64,000 bases of DNA. Source: Patiria pectinifera (Eukaryota; Echinodermata; Asteroidea; Valvatida; Asterinidae). Below the pieces are notes generated by a model. The model saw only the letters and a program-made list of their open reading frames with translations, was not told the origin of the DNA and ran no database searches. Both the position numbers and the translations under genes were made by a program. The stretch is taken from positions 21,974,863 through 22,038,862 of the forward strand of contig CM057135.1 of assembly GCA_029964075.1 (NCBI GenBank), given 5' to 3'. Shown here one piece after another: positions 22,336 through 33,088 of this stretch (position 1 is the stretch's first letter; every line of letters starts with the position of its first letter).

Positions 22336-24850
22336 GATAAATTAGATTTTAATTAATATTTTTGAAAGTATAGCCTCATCACCAAGTTGAAGTTATTGAT
22401 ATTTTTATTCATTTTTACCAAAAAACAAAAACTGATGTGATGATTATCATGAACAGTTTACGTCATTTTAACGTTTCTTGAAGGACGTCCAGTCTTTGAA
22501 AACCGTGACGGCGGTGTTTGGCAATTTTTTTTGCAGAGAAGTAAGGATGTGCTTGTTTTGGTGATAACCACATTATGGAAGATTCAGAAGTGGCGACTGT
22601 AAGAAATGTTCAAGCAATTGGACCAGAGCAGTGCCATTCCTTCATCGAGGAGAGATACTTGTGAAATGAACGAAGCCAGTAACCGGTAATTTGGTTAAGA
22701 ACAAGTTGCCACGATTCAGCAGTCCACTTGTTAACAAATATCACACTTTTCTGTGTCCCTATATAACTAATTAACAATATCAAGCGCAACATATCACGAA
22801 TGTGTTTGATAGTAATGCTTAATTAACTGTCAAGTCACAAGTAAAGAACATTATGTGAATGTGATTTCCTATTTTTTTCTAATGTTAATTGTGAAACACA
22901 AAGAAAGATTTAAAAACTATAGCTTCATTACTTCATTTGTACTGTTTCAGATAAGGAAATGTATGTTGAAATTATAATTTTAGTAATGCGCACGTTTCTT
23001 CAAATTATTCCAACGATTTCTTATCTGAACGTTTTAAGTAACTAGAAACGAAATGAAGTGACAACATTAAAACGATCCAAATGAGAAAAGAAAATATGCT
23101 TATTAAATTTAACGTGACACAAGACACATTTCACAAATGTAGGACAAATCGGTATGCTATAAATTTGAATTTAACTGAACGTTCTATGAAATCTAGTAGT
23201 GGCTTTTTGAAATTCAAATTAAAAGTTGAGCTTAACAAGTCGTGTAATGCAAGTGTTAAAACAATTATGTAAACTTATATTACTGTCTGTCTCACATGCT
23301 GTATGGAATGAAGTAAATAAGGGTGTACCAACCAGGACAGATTCATTGAATTTTCTGACATTTTATATGTGGATTATTGTTAACATGTAATCTTTGCGAA
23401 TTGTTGTTGTTATTCAATATATTCAGATTCAAGCGTCTATTTTTTTTGCCTTTAAATCACCTCAGTAGAAATGCCAAGCCATATAACCAGTCTATTTCAT
23501 ATTCTTTTTATGAAAACTCATTGTAATTCAATAGTTTGACCAATTAGCAACTTTTTAAATTAGAATATTGATAATTAGAGCACGAATAAATTATTTCTTT
23601 TTAAGGTCACAATTTTGTAGCGCTCTCTTCTGGTTGTATTCGTAACGTAAACACACCGTATTGACATTTCTTCCACAAATTCATGTCATCTTAAAGGGGT
23701 ACCAGGTCATGAAATCCCCCAAAATTTCATGTTTTGGATTGATTACTTATCCTCTTTCAAACATCTGGTTGAAAGGAAACCCACCTAATGTCTTACCGTT
23801 TCCGAGTAAAGACGGGAAAAAAGGTCGTTTACATCGGACACGAGTGCTTCCTGTCGTCTTCAAAGTATACAATAAACACGTTGTATTATAACGTACGTAT
23901 ACAGCCCCGTGCTCGCGAACAGCGGTTACCAACCAACATTGCACAAATGTGCCGAGCAGCTCGACTTTTTTTAGGGACGCAAAAGTGGACCCCGAAGGTC
24001 CTGATCGCACGCATAATAGTTGCACATTATCGTTCAGTTCTTAAAGGATAGTTGTGTGGATGTTTATATCCTACTTTTAAATATTCTTTCCGATCATTTC
24101 GTTAAAAGCGCTTTTGTAACCCAATTGGGCTGTTCCGTGACGCAGAGTCACTTTTAAGTGTTTCATTTCACACGTTTACTGCCAAAAATCCAGTCATGGC
24201 TTTTCGACAAGGACCTGTAACGCTTTGTGTGTGACCTGCATAAGCTACACGTATGTGAAAGGTTCTGTTGACTGTAGCTTTTGATTGGCCGCTCTCGTGG
24301 TTCAGCAGAGTTTTGTCGTCTTGTGTATGTGTTTACATATACATGACTTTATGGACTAACGGTACCCAAACACCGGAATAAAACAACATTGTTGATTTGA
24401 CACAGTTGTTCTGATTTGAGATTCAGGAGTCCTTTGTTTTATTTGTATTATAATTAATTTTCTTTTTTCTTTTTGCCTAAAGTTCTTTTAACAAATTTAA
24501 CATCATAATGTGTGATTCATTTACATAGCAATCACAGAATGTATTCTTCCAACATTGTTTACAGAGAATATATTTCAGGATTATTACTGTCATCTATTCA
24601 AATTCTGTTTATTATGATCGGTCACAAGTTGTTTGTAAAATTCTGTGTTGCTGTTTACATCAAGCTCAGGATTCCGTTCTCTGAGATTCAAAGGAACCAT
24701 TTGAGTTACAATTTGAATAAGCATGCCAATTTCCTAAAATTTATAACAATGTTCATAACTGTAAACTAGAAACATTAATATCCAGATTTAAATGTAATAA
24801 GATTGAAATGTAATAATACTCTGTTTAATTGCAATAGTATACAAACAGTG
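22336..24850. other. Unassigned AT-rich sequence
   Basis: No supported gene. A plus-strand AATAAA at about 24379 follows a CCAAT-like and GTATGTGTTTACATATAC stretch and might be the end of an LTR or a transcript. Nothing upstream confirms it. Confidence 0.35.
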
Positions 24851-24855
24851 TTTAT

Positions 24856-24921
24856 GTGGGGCCAATACGCCACAATTCGCCTGACTCAAGGTTAATGCCT
24901 TGGCGTCAGGCGGCTCCCCAC
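24856..24921. repeat. Strong compound hairpin
   Basis: GTGGGG (24856) pairs with CCCCAC (24916-24921). Inside, CGCCTGAC (24878-24885) pairs with GTCAGGCG (24905-24912), and CAAGG (24887-24891) with CCTTG (24898-24902), leaving a TTAATG-like loop. A poly-A run follows. It may be the terminal hairpin of a small element. Confidence 0.55.
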
Positions 24922-25070
24922 AAAAAAAAACACAAGAAGAAGCAATAACACAGAAACAAAAGATAATGACCCGATAAAGAGTCATTGGACTCTGAGGTAG
25001 AGTCAATTTGACTCCCCTCCTAGAGTGTTGTTGGCGGGCTCCGCGAAGTTTCTTATTTTTTTATGGGTGC

Positions 25071-25154
25071 ACACCAGTAAATCGATCCGCCAAGCTCATG
25101 AATAAAAGTTATACACCGGTAAATCGATCCGCCAAGCTCATGAATAAAAGTTAT
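25071..25154. repeat. 42-bp tandem duplication
   Basis: Two adjacent 42-base units (ACACC[A/G]GTAAATCGATCC... to ...AAAAGTTAT) differ at one base. They lie just before the truncated start of the gypsy copy. Confidence 0.8.
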
Positions 25155-25279
25155 ACCCTCAAAATATTCCATATTAGAGAGTTCCGAGCGCCGTAAAATT
25201 GGGGAATTGAAGAGATATGGTAATGAACCTCTGGCCCGGACTTGGGGCTTCCAATTCTGAGCATTTTGGATGCTATCGG

Positions 25280-25374
25280 GTACTTCAGCCGGACGCTGAC
25301 TAAAGCTGAGCGCAGATATTGCGTCACACGGAAAGAACTTCTTGCAGTAGTTGCAGCAACGAAGCACTTCCATC
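25280..25374 (+). pseudogene. Gypsy RNase H, part before hAT insertion
   Basis: The reading frame gives YFSRTLTKAERRYCVTRKEL followed by LAVVAATKHFHP, a conserved gypsy RNase H segment. It is cut at 25374 by the hAT element. Upstream of about 25275 the similarity stops abruptly, so the copy is truncated there. The last 8 bases, CTTCCATC (25367-25374), are the hAT target duplication. Confidence 0.8.
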
Positions 25375-25384
25375 CAGAGTTGTA

Positions 25385-25560
25385 ACGAGTCACTGATTTT
25401 TGTGACTCGAGTCGAGTCGAGTCATTTTAAAGAAGTGACTCGAGTCGAGTCGAGTCATTAGGTCAACAAGGTCGAGTCGAGTCGAGTCGAGTCACAGTGT
25501 GTGGTCGAGTCGAGTCGAGTCGAGTCAAGTATTTAGCTCGAGTCAATTCGAGTCACAAAT
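25385..25560. repeat. hAT left subterminal GAGTC array
   Basis: Four or more blocks of (GAGTC)n, each beginning with a GACTCGAGTC palindrome or a variant, are spaced by 10-25 bases. Subterminal repeats near hAT ends are known transposase-binding sites in Ac and relatives; here that role is inferred from position. Confidence 0.8.
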
Positions 25561-25786
25561 ATTTGGACACTATACAATTAGTACAATAAAAAGCAACACA
25601 CACAAGAGAGAAAGTCATTTTCTTTTGTTTTTTATTTTAAATTCGGGACACTACATGTGGTACGTGACACCACATTTGACTCAAAAATAAAAAAGGGGGT
25701 GCCAGCTGATCGCCATCCAACTAATGGGGGCACTTATCAAACCACGTGTGCATGTAAACCTGTATACAGTAACCCCTTCACAAGGT

Positions 25787-28700
25787 TTACTTGCTCACGT
25801 GGTTTGACTTCAGAAAAACCAGGTCTGACAGCAACTTGTCACCTAGACGAGCCCGATGAGGTCTGATTACTAGTCCTCCACGGCTAAAGACTCTTTCCAC
25901 TGGAGCGCTTGATGCTGGAATTGCCAGGGTTCTTCTGAAGAGAGGATAAAGGAGGTTAACTTTGCCCTTATTGATGTGCCAAAACTTCAGTGAACTTGTG
26001 GATTCTTCCTCTATCATGGCCATGTACTTTGTCAGCTGTGAAGCTGCTGATTTACCCCCACTGAGCTTTCTTCGTTTGTATGAAGAGAACAGTCTGGTGC
26101 AGTTTGAGGCAGTTTCATCCTCGTCTGTTGTCTCTTCCTGTGGACTGTCTGAAGTCATAGACTCAGCTTCCGTCACCACCAAATCTGTGCAGAAAAATAA
26201 AATGCATGTAGAGCAAAAAGGTTTCATTATTAATCAATGAAAACTAATTCTTGTTTTTACATAGAAGGGTGTGTTTTAATCAGTTAAGCTGTTTTTTACC
26301 AGCACATGGAATCCACAATAAAGGTAAGGCCTTTTAGAGTTTGGTGTCATTTTAAATACTTGCAACTTTACTGCCATTGCATGTACATGTACATGTACAC
26401 GTGTATATGATGTGCACATGAATGAAATTTATCAAGACCTGTCATAAAAGAGCTTCAGTTTGCAAACCCTTTCATTACAAACAAAATACATGTACTTGCA
26501 AGATTTTCTGAGTTAAAAAAGGAAAGAAAAAGCTAAACAAATCACCATTACCCATGCAAGAATTACACATTCTCACTACTAGCGCGACAGCGGATGGCCA
26601 ATTTTGTCTCTTCAGGTATACTGACATCAATTAGCCACTGCATTCCAAATGAAGGGTCTAGTACAGCTGCTAGGATGTAGATGTCCTCTCCAAATGGATG
26701 AATGTTTCCCACCTCAACTTCTCCTCCTTCACTCATACCAACCGTGCAGAAAATCCCATGGAAGCGTCTCTTCAGAGACGAGTGCAGCTCCGTGACAAGC
26801 AGCTTGAGGAACTTCACTTTCTTTGTGCAGTTCACAAGGTGTCTGTTCAATGCGAGAACAGTGGGCAGAACAAAACTTATTGTAGGTATTTGCTCTCCTT
26901 GTGTAAGGTTGGTGGCCTCTGAGAAGGGCTGTAGTATGTCCACCATCTCTTTCAGTTGTGCCCATTCACGTACTGTTAGTACAATCTCTGGATGACCTGC
27001 ATCTTTACAAGTGTCCGATAACTGTTGGTGACCCAGTGAAGTGACTGACAACAGCTGTTTGAAAACAGAGTTCCACCGGGTGGAGTTGGGGGCTGGAATA
27101 CACCTCTCAGAGCCAAACGTCTTCTCAAAAGACTCTTTGAACACAGTGCTGGAGTGCAGGAGTGTTGTTACTCTTGACACTTTTGACATAGCTGGCCTAT
27201 TAACTAAACACATGAAATAAAAAAATATAAGTTAACTATTCAACAAGAAAAAAAATTGTTTACCAATTTTGTTTTTAATAAAGGAAGTAATGTCAAAATT
27301 GTCTATTTTTCTCAAACGATATCACCCCCCCAAAAAAAGAACCACTTAATTACTTTTCAAATTCTGTAATCTGTATACTTTTAAGGACATGCTCCTTCTC
27401 TTTAAATAGGGAAGGGTACACATAGTTCCTGCCCAATATCAGATTTGATATTGTACTTAAGGGACTAGGAACCAGTCTAATTCCCAGGGCCAGGACAGAT
27501 CTAAATGTGCGCCAAAAAAAATGGAAATGGAAAAAATGCTACATTCTTAGGGGTAGCAGAGAGTATAATGCCAAAAATGGGGAAAGAGCTTTGGAAATTG
27601 AAATAAAGAAGGACATTTTTTAAGAAGAAATCAAAATATAATCAAAATATATGTTTTAAATATATATTGAATGTTATCTCTTCATGTTTTTTTTTAATAT
27701 TGTAATAATTGTTGCAATTCAGTTTTTTGCTGTGATGACAATTTTTAAAAAACCTTTTATGAATGAATGAATGAATGAAAATGAAATAGCTTTATGCTTG
27801 CCATGGGAGGAATTTTGATGAAACAGTAGACTGTTAAGCTCTTACTTTTGCAGTGATTCAGGCCATCACCAACACAGAGTTGAAGCGTGTGTGCAAAGCA
27901 GGAAAGTCGACCCCTCCGCGCAGTATTCTGGAATGTTGTGTCAATTTCCTGCTGGTCCTCATCATCCAGGGCCTCCCATAAGGATGCATCATCAAGTTCT
28001 ACTGCTGCATCCAAACATGATTCCAACTCTGCTTCAGTTGTGGTATCCTCAGCACTTGGAAATGATGTTGTAAAAGCCTTTTTGACATTTGAGGCATTGT
28101 CAGTTATTATGAAGTCCAGTTTATTCTTTATTTTGTACTCATCCATGATCCTGTCAAATGCTGTTGCAATACGTTCACCTGTGTGTCGACCTACAAAACG
28201 ATCACATGCCAGCGTATATGACATGAGTTTGAGTTGATCACCATGTTCTTCCATGACGTGTGCCGTGATACCCATGAAAGATCGCATCCTTCTGTCTGAC
28301 CACAAGTCCACCGTTGTGTTAATAGCATCATGCTGGGCAAGCTTTCCAACTATGTCCTCCTTCAGTTCAGATGCTTTGCGTGTTATTTTATTTTTCACTG
28401 TTTGTCGACATGGAGGTTTGTATCGTGGATCAACCGTCTTCAGAAAGTTGGTAAATCCAGAGGATTCGACGATTCGCAGGGGCATACTTTCAGTCACGAT
28501 GAGATCCATTATCAGGGAATCAGTGATGGCCTTGGCATGTGGACTCTTTGGGGCATAATAGCTGTCAGTTCCTCGAGCTGTTTTGTCCGACCGGTTTGGA
28601 AGAAAATTAGTTATGGATGACTGTCCAGCTCCAGGAGACTCACTTCTTGCTTTGTATTCTTCATACCTACATGTACATGTAAATACAGAGAGATAACACA

Positions 28701-29387
28701 TTATTCACTATACATGTAGATACATCCCTGCCATTGCCTGTGCTATGTTGGGGCTAGCTGACCTATTTTTTTTCTGTACTTAACTTAGTAAAAGTTTTAA
28801 AGTATGAAAGTGAAAATATTAACAGTAGGCCCCCTACTAACTTTTTTTTTTAACAACAAAGATCTTTTTCTTTTGCGAATTAATGACATATTCTAGACAG
28901 TACATCAACGTTACAAGACCATACAATGCCATGAAAACAATTTTTTTTTAAATTTCACCTGACCTAGACATGTTTAATAACATTGATTAACAAAACATTA
29001 CGAGAATTTAATACGGGGCTCCCTGACCACTGACCGTCATGACCGTATCCCAGATGATCATACATAAGTACATGTCATATGCAGTTCTAATTTCTGAGAA
29101 AAAATAGGCCTATAATGCTATATCAAGTATTCAAGTTGCAACTTTTTTTATGCTAAAATATGACACGTTTGGACCAAGCCCTTAATTCATGTTCTTGGAC
29201 AATGCACAAGTTGGCTTATTACTTACTGTCTTGCATGTTTTCCTTTTAAGTGTCTGGAAAAGTTCGACGATGTCCCCCAGCGCTCGCTGATGTTTGATTT
29301 GCAAAATGTGCACGACGCCGAATGCTTATTTTTCTGTTTGTCCACTTTGTAGTTAGCGAACCCAAACGATACTACAGCTGGTTCCAT
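25787..29387 (-). CDS. hAT transposase, four exons, BED finger to hATC
   Basis: Minus-strand exons: 29387-29227, 28666-27846, 27203-26577 and 26184-25787, each bounded by GT donors (GTAAGT, GTAAGA, GTGAGA) and AG acceptors. The summed length is 2007 nt, exactly 669 codons with the TAA, and all phases agree. Exon 1 starts MEPAVVSFGF and carries a BED-type zinc finger (CTFCKSN...HLKGKH). Exon 2 has VDLWSDRRMRSFMGITAHV and IITDNASNVKKA, typical of the hAT catalytic core. Exon 3 has PNSTRWNSVFKQLL. Exon 4 has SSAPVERVFSRGGLVIRPHR, the conserved hATC dimerisation region. It would excise and insert the element in the nucleus. The start is the first ATG after a stop-rich stretch. No internal stops are seen. 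A domesticated gene is unlikely given the perfect target duplication. Confidence 0.9.
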
Positions 29388-30084
29388 TGTGGACAGCTGT
29401 ACGCGATTAATTTCTCCCACAAAAGATAAGGATTGTGAAAACAAGTTGCTGCGTGCACGTGTAGGGCCTATAAAAAACGTAGGTGAAAAGCGAACTCGGC
29501 TGCATGCTATGCGCATTAGTGGACGAAGTAATACATGGCACCGGTCTATTACGAAAATCCAAAGACATAAAGTATGCTGTATGGTACCCAACCAACAGTT
29601 TTCATTGCTAGCCACGGCACAGATGTGAAACTTGGGTCTTATAACTGGTTTGGCTTCGGGTCTAGATTTTGTTGTTCGCTGATCGCTGGCAACGTCAAAA
29701 CCTAATTACATTATACAAAACTGTTTCTGATTATTTAAAGGTGGGCCCGTTCGTATCCAATTTTTTTGTGTGAAATCGGGACACAAATTTAGCCAGCGTT
29801 CCACCAAGAGCTTGATAAGAAATCGCCCGAAACCAATGTTGAAACCACGAATTGAGAAATGCGTTTTAAGTCTGGTTCCGGGTTTAGCATTACATGCTAT
29901 AGAACCACAAGGTGGGAGTCCGCGACACGGTGTATGATTGTTGTATCATTATGGAGGAAGGAAAACAGACGGCCGCTGTATAATTTGCGAACATAACGTG
30001 ATGTGAACAAAAACTGGCAACGCGAACGGCGCGGCGTAAGTCATTGCAAATATTTTTCGCAAATAAGTTTTGCTTTTATTTTTG

Positions 30085-30280
30085 GGACTCGAGTCTTATT
30101 AGCCTTCATCGAGTCGAGTCGAGTCATTCTGATGATGGACTCGAGTCGAGTCGAGTCATTTGCTCGCAGTGACTCGAGTCGAGTCGAGTCATTTACCCAT
30201 CGGGACTCGAGTCGAGTCGAGTCGCCAAAAAATGTGACTCGAGTCGGACTCGAGTCGAGTCATTGACTCGAGTCATTACA
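30085..30280. repeat. hAT right subterminal GAGTC array
   Basis: About six (GAGTC)n blocks, near 30087, 30110, 30140, 30171, 30204 and 30236-30275, mirror the left array. The units repeat with a 5-base period and mostly end in GAGTCATT. The transposase gene starts some 700 bases inside this end, so the promoter lies in between. Confidence 0.8.
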
Positions 30281-30294
30281 ACTCTGCTTCCATC

Positions 30295-31000
30295 ACTAAC
30301 TGTATGGCAGAAAATTTCTAATTCGGAGTGACCACGGAGCACTGAGATGGATGATGAATTTCAAGAGCCCTGAGGGACAGACAGCCAGATGGCTAGAGGT
30401 CATGAGTTCATACAGCATAGAGCAGGCATTAAGCACGGGAATGCAGACGGCTTATCTCGTCGGCCTTGCGATGACTGCGAGCAGTGTGACCGAGTCGAGC
30501 ATAATTCCGAGCAACGACAAATCACACACAGTATGAGGATTCCTCGTAACCACGATGCAAGGGGCAGAAGCAAGAATTCACCTACTCGAAGAGAAATGGA
30601 GAATGAACCCCAGATGTCAACACGTGATACTGCAGATGATGGGGACGAAGATAACAAAGAAGAAGATGATTCTCAAGACGGCATGGGCCCGGAAGAGGCC
30701 TTACATTGCGCTATCATAGACTTAAAAAGGGGACAGGAGAAGTACCGGCATGAGAAGTTCGGAGACGGCAGTTGGCCTGAGGTTGGCCATGAACACGAGG
30801 CCATGGATTCTTTGGGAAGAGATTTCCCTGGAGAGAAGTCCTGTAATGGTCATGGGCTGAGGGACAGCCGGGAGTGTGCAGCCGTGAACGTTTGCCGTAG
30901 CTTAAGGCGTGTCCTGAAGAGTCTGAAGATGATGTAGAGTGCACAGCCAGAGACTTAAGACAGTCGCAGCTAAAGGACAAGACGATCGGACTGATCATCC
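30295..31000 (+). pseudogene. Gypsy RNase H end and linker, after hAT
   Basis: Coding resumes with LYGRKFLIRSDHGALRWMMN and SPEGQTARWLEVMSSYSIE. A frame change then leads into HRAGIKHGNADGLSRRPCDD, the conserved end of gypsy RNase H. After this comes a long acidic and charged spacer (DDGDEDNKEEDDSQDG) with no known domain. Together with 25280-25366 it forms one RNase H domain once the hAT element is set aside. Confidence 0.8.
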
Positions 31001-31179
31001 GACGGAAAGAATCCCGAGATGTGCGACCAAAATGGAGTGAAGTTTCCCCAAGTGATGCAGTGGTTAAACGATATTGGAGCCAGTGGGACCGCCTACAGAT
31101 GCGGGAGGGCATTTTGTACAGAAAATGGGAATCTGAGTAAGGGGATAGGATAACATGGCAGCTAGTCCTTCCTGCCGAG

Positions 31180-31805
31180 CTTAGACGAAATATAATGCAG
31201 CGACTCCACAGTGACCCGACAGCCGGTCATCTCGAAAAAACTAAGACGCTAGACAGGATACAGAGACGCTATTACTGGTATGAATGGCGACAGGATGTCA
31301 ATCGACTTTGTAAATCATGCGATGATTGTGCGAGACGGAAACCTCCACACAAGAGACGAAGAAGTCACATGAAGCAGTATAACGTGGGATTACCGATGGA
31401 GAGAATTGCTATAGATGTGCTGGGGCCGTTACCGACAACAGACAATGGTAACAAGTATATACTAGTCGCAGGTGATTATTTCACTAAGTGGACTGAGGGG
31501 TATGCAATACCTGATCAAGAGGCGACTACAGTTGCCACAAAGTTGACAGAAGAATTTATCTGCAGATTTGGAGTACCCCTACAACTTCACTCGGACTAAG
31601 GCCGAAATTTCGAGTCACGTGTGTTCCAAGAGGTTTGCCGAATAATGGGAATCGAAAAGAGTAGAACTACCGCCCTCCACCCACAATCTGATGGCATGAT
31701 TGAGTGATTCAATCGAACACTGGAGGCGATGTTATCGATGTATGTAGCCGATAACCAGCGAGACTGGGACCGTCATCTACCGTATGTCATGATGGCGTAC
31801 CGAAC
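31180..31805 (+). pseudogene. Gypsy integrase, with stops
   Basis: The frame 31195-31599 includes HSDPTAGHLEKTKTLDRIQR and CKSCDDCARRKPP (HHCC zinc binding), then MERIAIDVLGPLPTTDNGN (first catalytic Asp) and LQLHSD (second). A TAA follows immediately at about 31597. Downstream, TTALHPQSDGMIE ends in a TGA where the third catalytic residue region continues as FNRTLEAMLSMY. The SINE insertion at 31813 cuts the gene. Two in-frame stops make it non-functional. Confidence 0.8.
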
Positions 31806-31812
31806 ATCAGTG

Positions 31813-32213
31813 GGGTGCTGTGGTCCAATGGTTATGGTGTTCGACTCGTGTGTCGTGGTGTATGGGTTCGAATCCTGACCGTGGGAACATGGTGCTTGCG
31901 CTCCTGAGCAAGGCGCTTTACCATTATTGCTTCGTCCTTCGGATGGGACGTGAAGCCGTAGGTCCCGTGTGTTGTGTAATGCACGTTAAAGAACCCAGTG
32001 ACACTTATCGCTAAGAGAAGGGGTTTGCCCCGGTGTTTCTGGCAGTGGCTGCTTAATGCGCCGCAGCACCCTGTAAACCATTATAAAGGTGCTACATAAT
32101 GGTTCTCATATTTCCCATGTACTTCATTTACCTGTCTCTAGTAAGACATAATTTCCAGCGCCTTGAGCACCTAATTGTTGGTAGATACGTGCGCTTTATA
32201 AGACTTCGGTATT
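31813..32213 (+). mobile_element. tRNA-derived SINE (401 bp, 7-bp TSD)
   Basis: ATCAGTG occurs at 31806-31812 and 32214-32220, flanking the insertion. The head has an A-box-like TGGTCCAATGG and a perfect B box GGTTCGAATCC near 31865, the internal RNA polymerase III promoter of tRNA-derived SINEs. A central block (TTCGGATGGGACGTGAAGCCG and ACGTTAAAGAACCC) resembles a core domain shared by many invertebrate SINEs, possibly the MetaSINE type (from memory). It ends in a short ATT tail. It disrupts a gypsy integrase, so it is younger than that copy. Confidence 0.88.
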
Positions 32214-32220
32214 ATCAGTG

Positions 32221-32792
32221 CATGAAACTACAGGTTGTACACCAAGTGAAATGATGTTAGTTGTGAGCCAACACAAGATCATGCATATGAGTTAAACGAA
32301 CGTCTAGAACGAGTACATAGATTTGCCCGCATCCATCTCAAGGTAGCCAGCGACCGCCAGAAGAAGAACTATGATCAGAAAGCCGAACAAGGAGGATACA
32401 ACCAAGGAGATGCAGTTTGGCTGTACTGGCCAAAGAGGAAGAAAGGATTGAGTCCAAAGCTACAGCGACTATGGGAAGGCCCGAATCTCGTCACGAAACG
32501 GTTGAGTGATGTGACGTAACGGATACAGATGACCAGCAAATCGAAGCCGAAGATAGTTCACTACAATCGTTTGAAACCTTATTGTGGTGAAAATCCGCCA
32601 ACATGGCTGACGTCTTCACCATCAACAAATCTACAAGATGGGAATGATGATTCTACCGAAGTTGTAACCGAAGAAAGGAGCAACATTGGGCTCAAAAAAT
32701 CGCGGGAGACAGGCGAAAAAAGAGACGGGGAAGTCAGGAGAAGTCAGCGCCACCGAAAAGTTCCAGTAAAGTTTGGAGCATACGAGTATTAA
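32221..32792 (+). pseudogene. Gypsy pol C-terminus after SINE
   Basis: Coding continues with HETTGCTPSEMM, then DAVWLYWPKRKKGLSPKLQR and LWEGPNLVTKRLSDVT, the conserved post-integrase module, followed by SKSKPKIVHYNRLKPYCGE. Frame changes lie near 32280, and a stop precedes the ATG at 32529. The final part is charged and ends in VRRSQRHRKVPVKFGAYEY. This basic terminal peptide parallels the RRPPDR-type ends of other gypsy copies here. Confidence 0.8.
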
Positions 32793-33088
32793 TTATTAAG
32801 AAGCAGAAAATAATTAGTACTGATTAAGGATTATACATTAATTAGGAAATGGTAGGAGGAAGAACCAGTCATTCCAAACAACAGGTATCGTTTGCTTTCG
32901 CAGAATTGAATAATCATGCCAGCGAGCCGTGATCATTCGATCGAGGCGATTTGCATAATGAAGGTAATTGGCTAATTTACGCGCAAGGTGGAGCTCTAGC
33001 TCAGCTCTAGCTAGCTGCAGCTGGCCGGCCAGTTGGCCAGGCCAGGGATGTAATAAATCACTTCAGTTTGGCCCATCACCCAAGCAAG

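Larger units (their letters stand above)
25375..30286 (-). mobile_element. Complete hAT transposon (4912 bp)
   Basis: Termini are CAGAGTTGTAA at 25375 and its inverse ending at 30286. A perfect 8-bp target duplication, CTTCCATC, flanks them at 25367-25374 and 30287-30294. Eight-base duplications and CAG-G-TG termini are characteristic of hAT. Both ends carry arrays of GAGTC units. The interior encodes a BED zinc-finger hAT transposase in four exons on the minus strand with consistent phases. All parts needed for an autonomous element appear present. Confidence 0.93.
25275..32792 (+). mobile_element. 5'-truncated Ty3/gypsy copy split by hAT and SINE
   Basis: Gypsy coding sequence starts inside RNase H (YFSRTLTKAERRYC near 25290), is interrupted by hAT at 25375-30286, resumes at GRKFLIRSDHGALRW (30303 on), runs through integrase, is interrupted by a SINE at 31813-32213, and ends at a stop at 32792. 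Gag, protease and reverse transcriptase are absent upstream. Stops and frame changes show it was inactive. Its 3' LTR might be 35914-37354, but more than 3 kb separates the two. Confidence 0.85.

Noticed and set aside
25499..25690. Protein-coding frame over the left GAGTC array
   Set aside because: The frame is a by-product of the repeat (Ser/Val/Glu pattern) and lies outside the transposase exons.
26698..28620. Plus-strand open frames of 60-116 codons inside the hAT element
   Set aside because: They are antisense to the transposase exons and have no motifs or splice support.
31820..31880. tRNA gene at the B-box sequence GGTTCGAATCC
   Set aside because: The A and B boxes are the head of a longer insertion with target duplications and a SINE-type central block, and I could not fold the head into a full cloverleaf.
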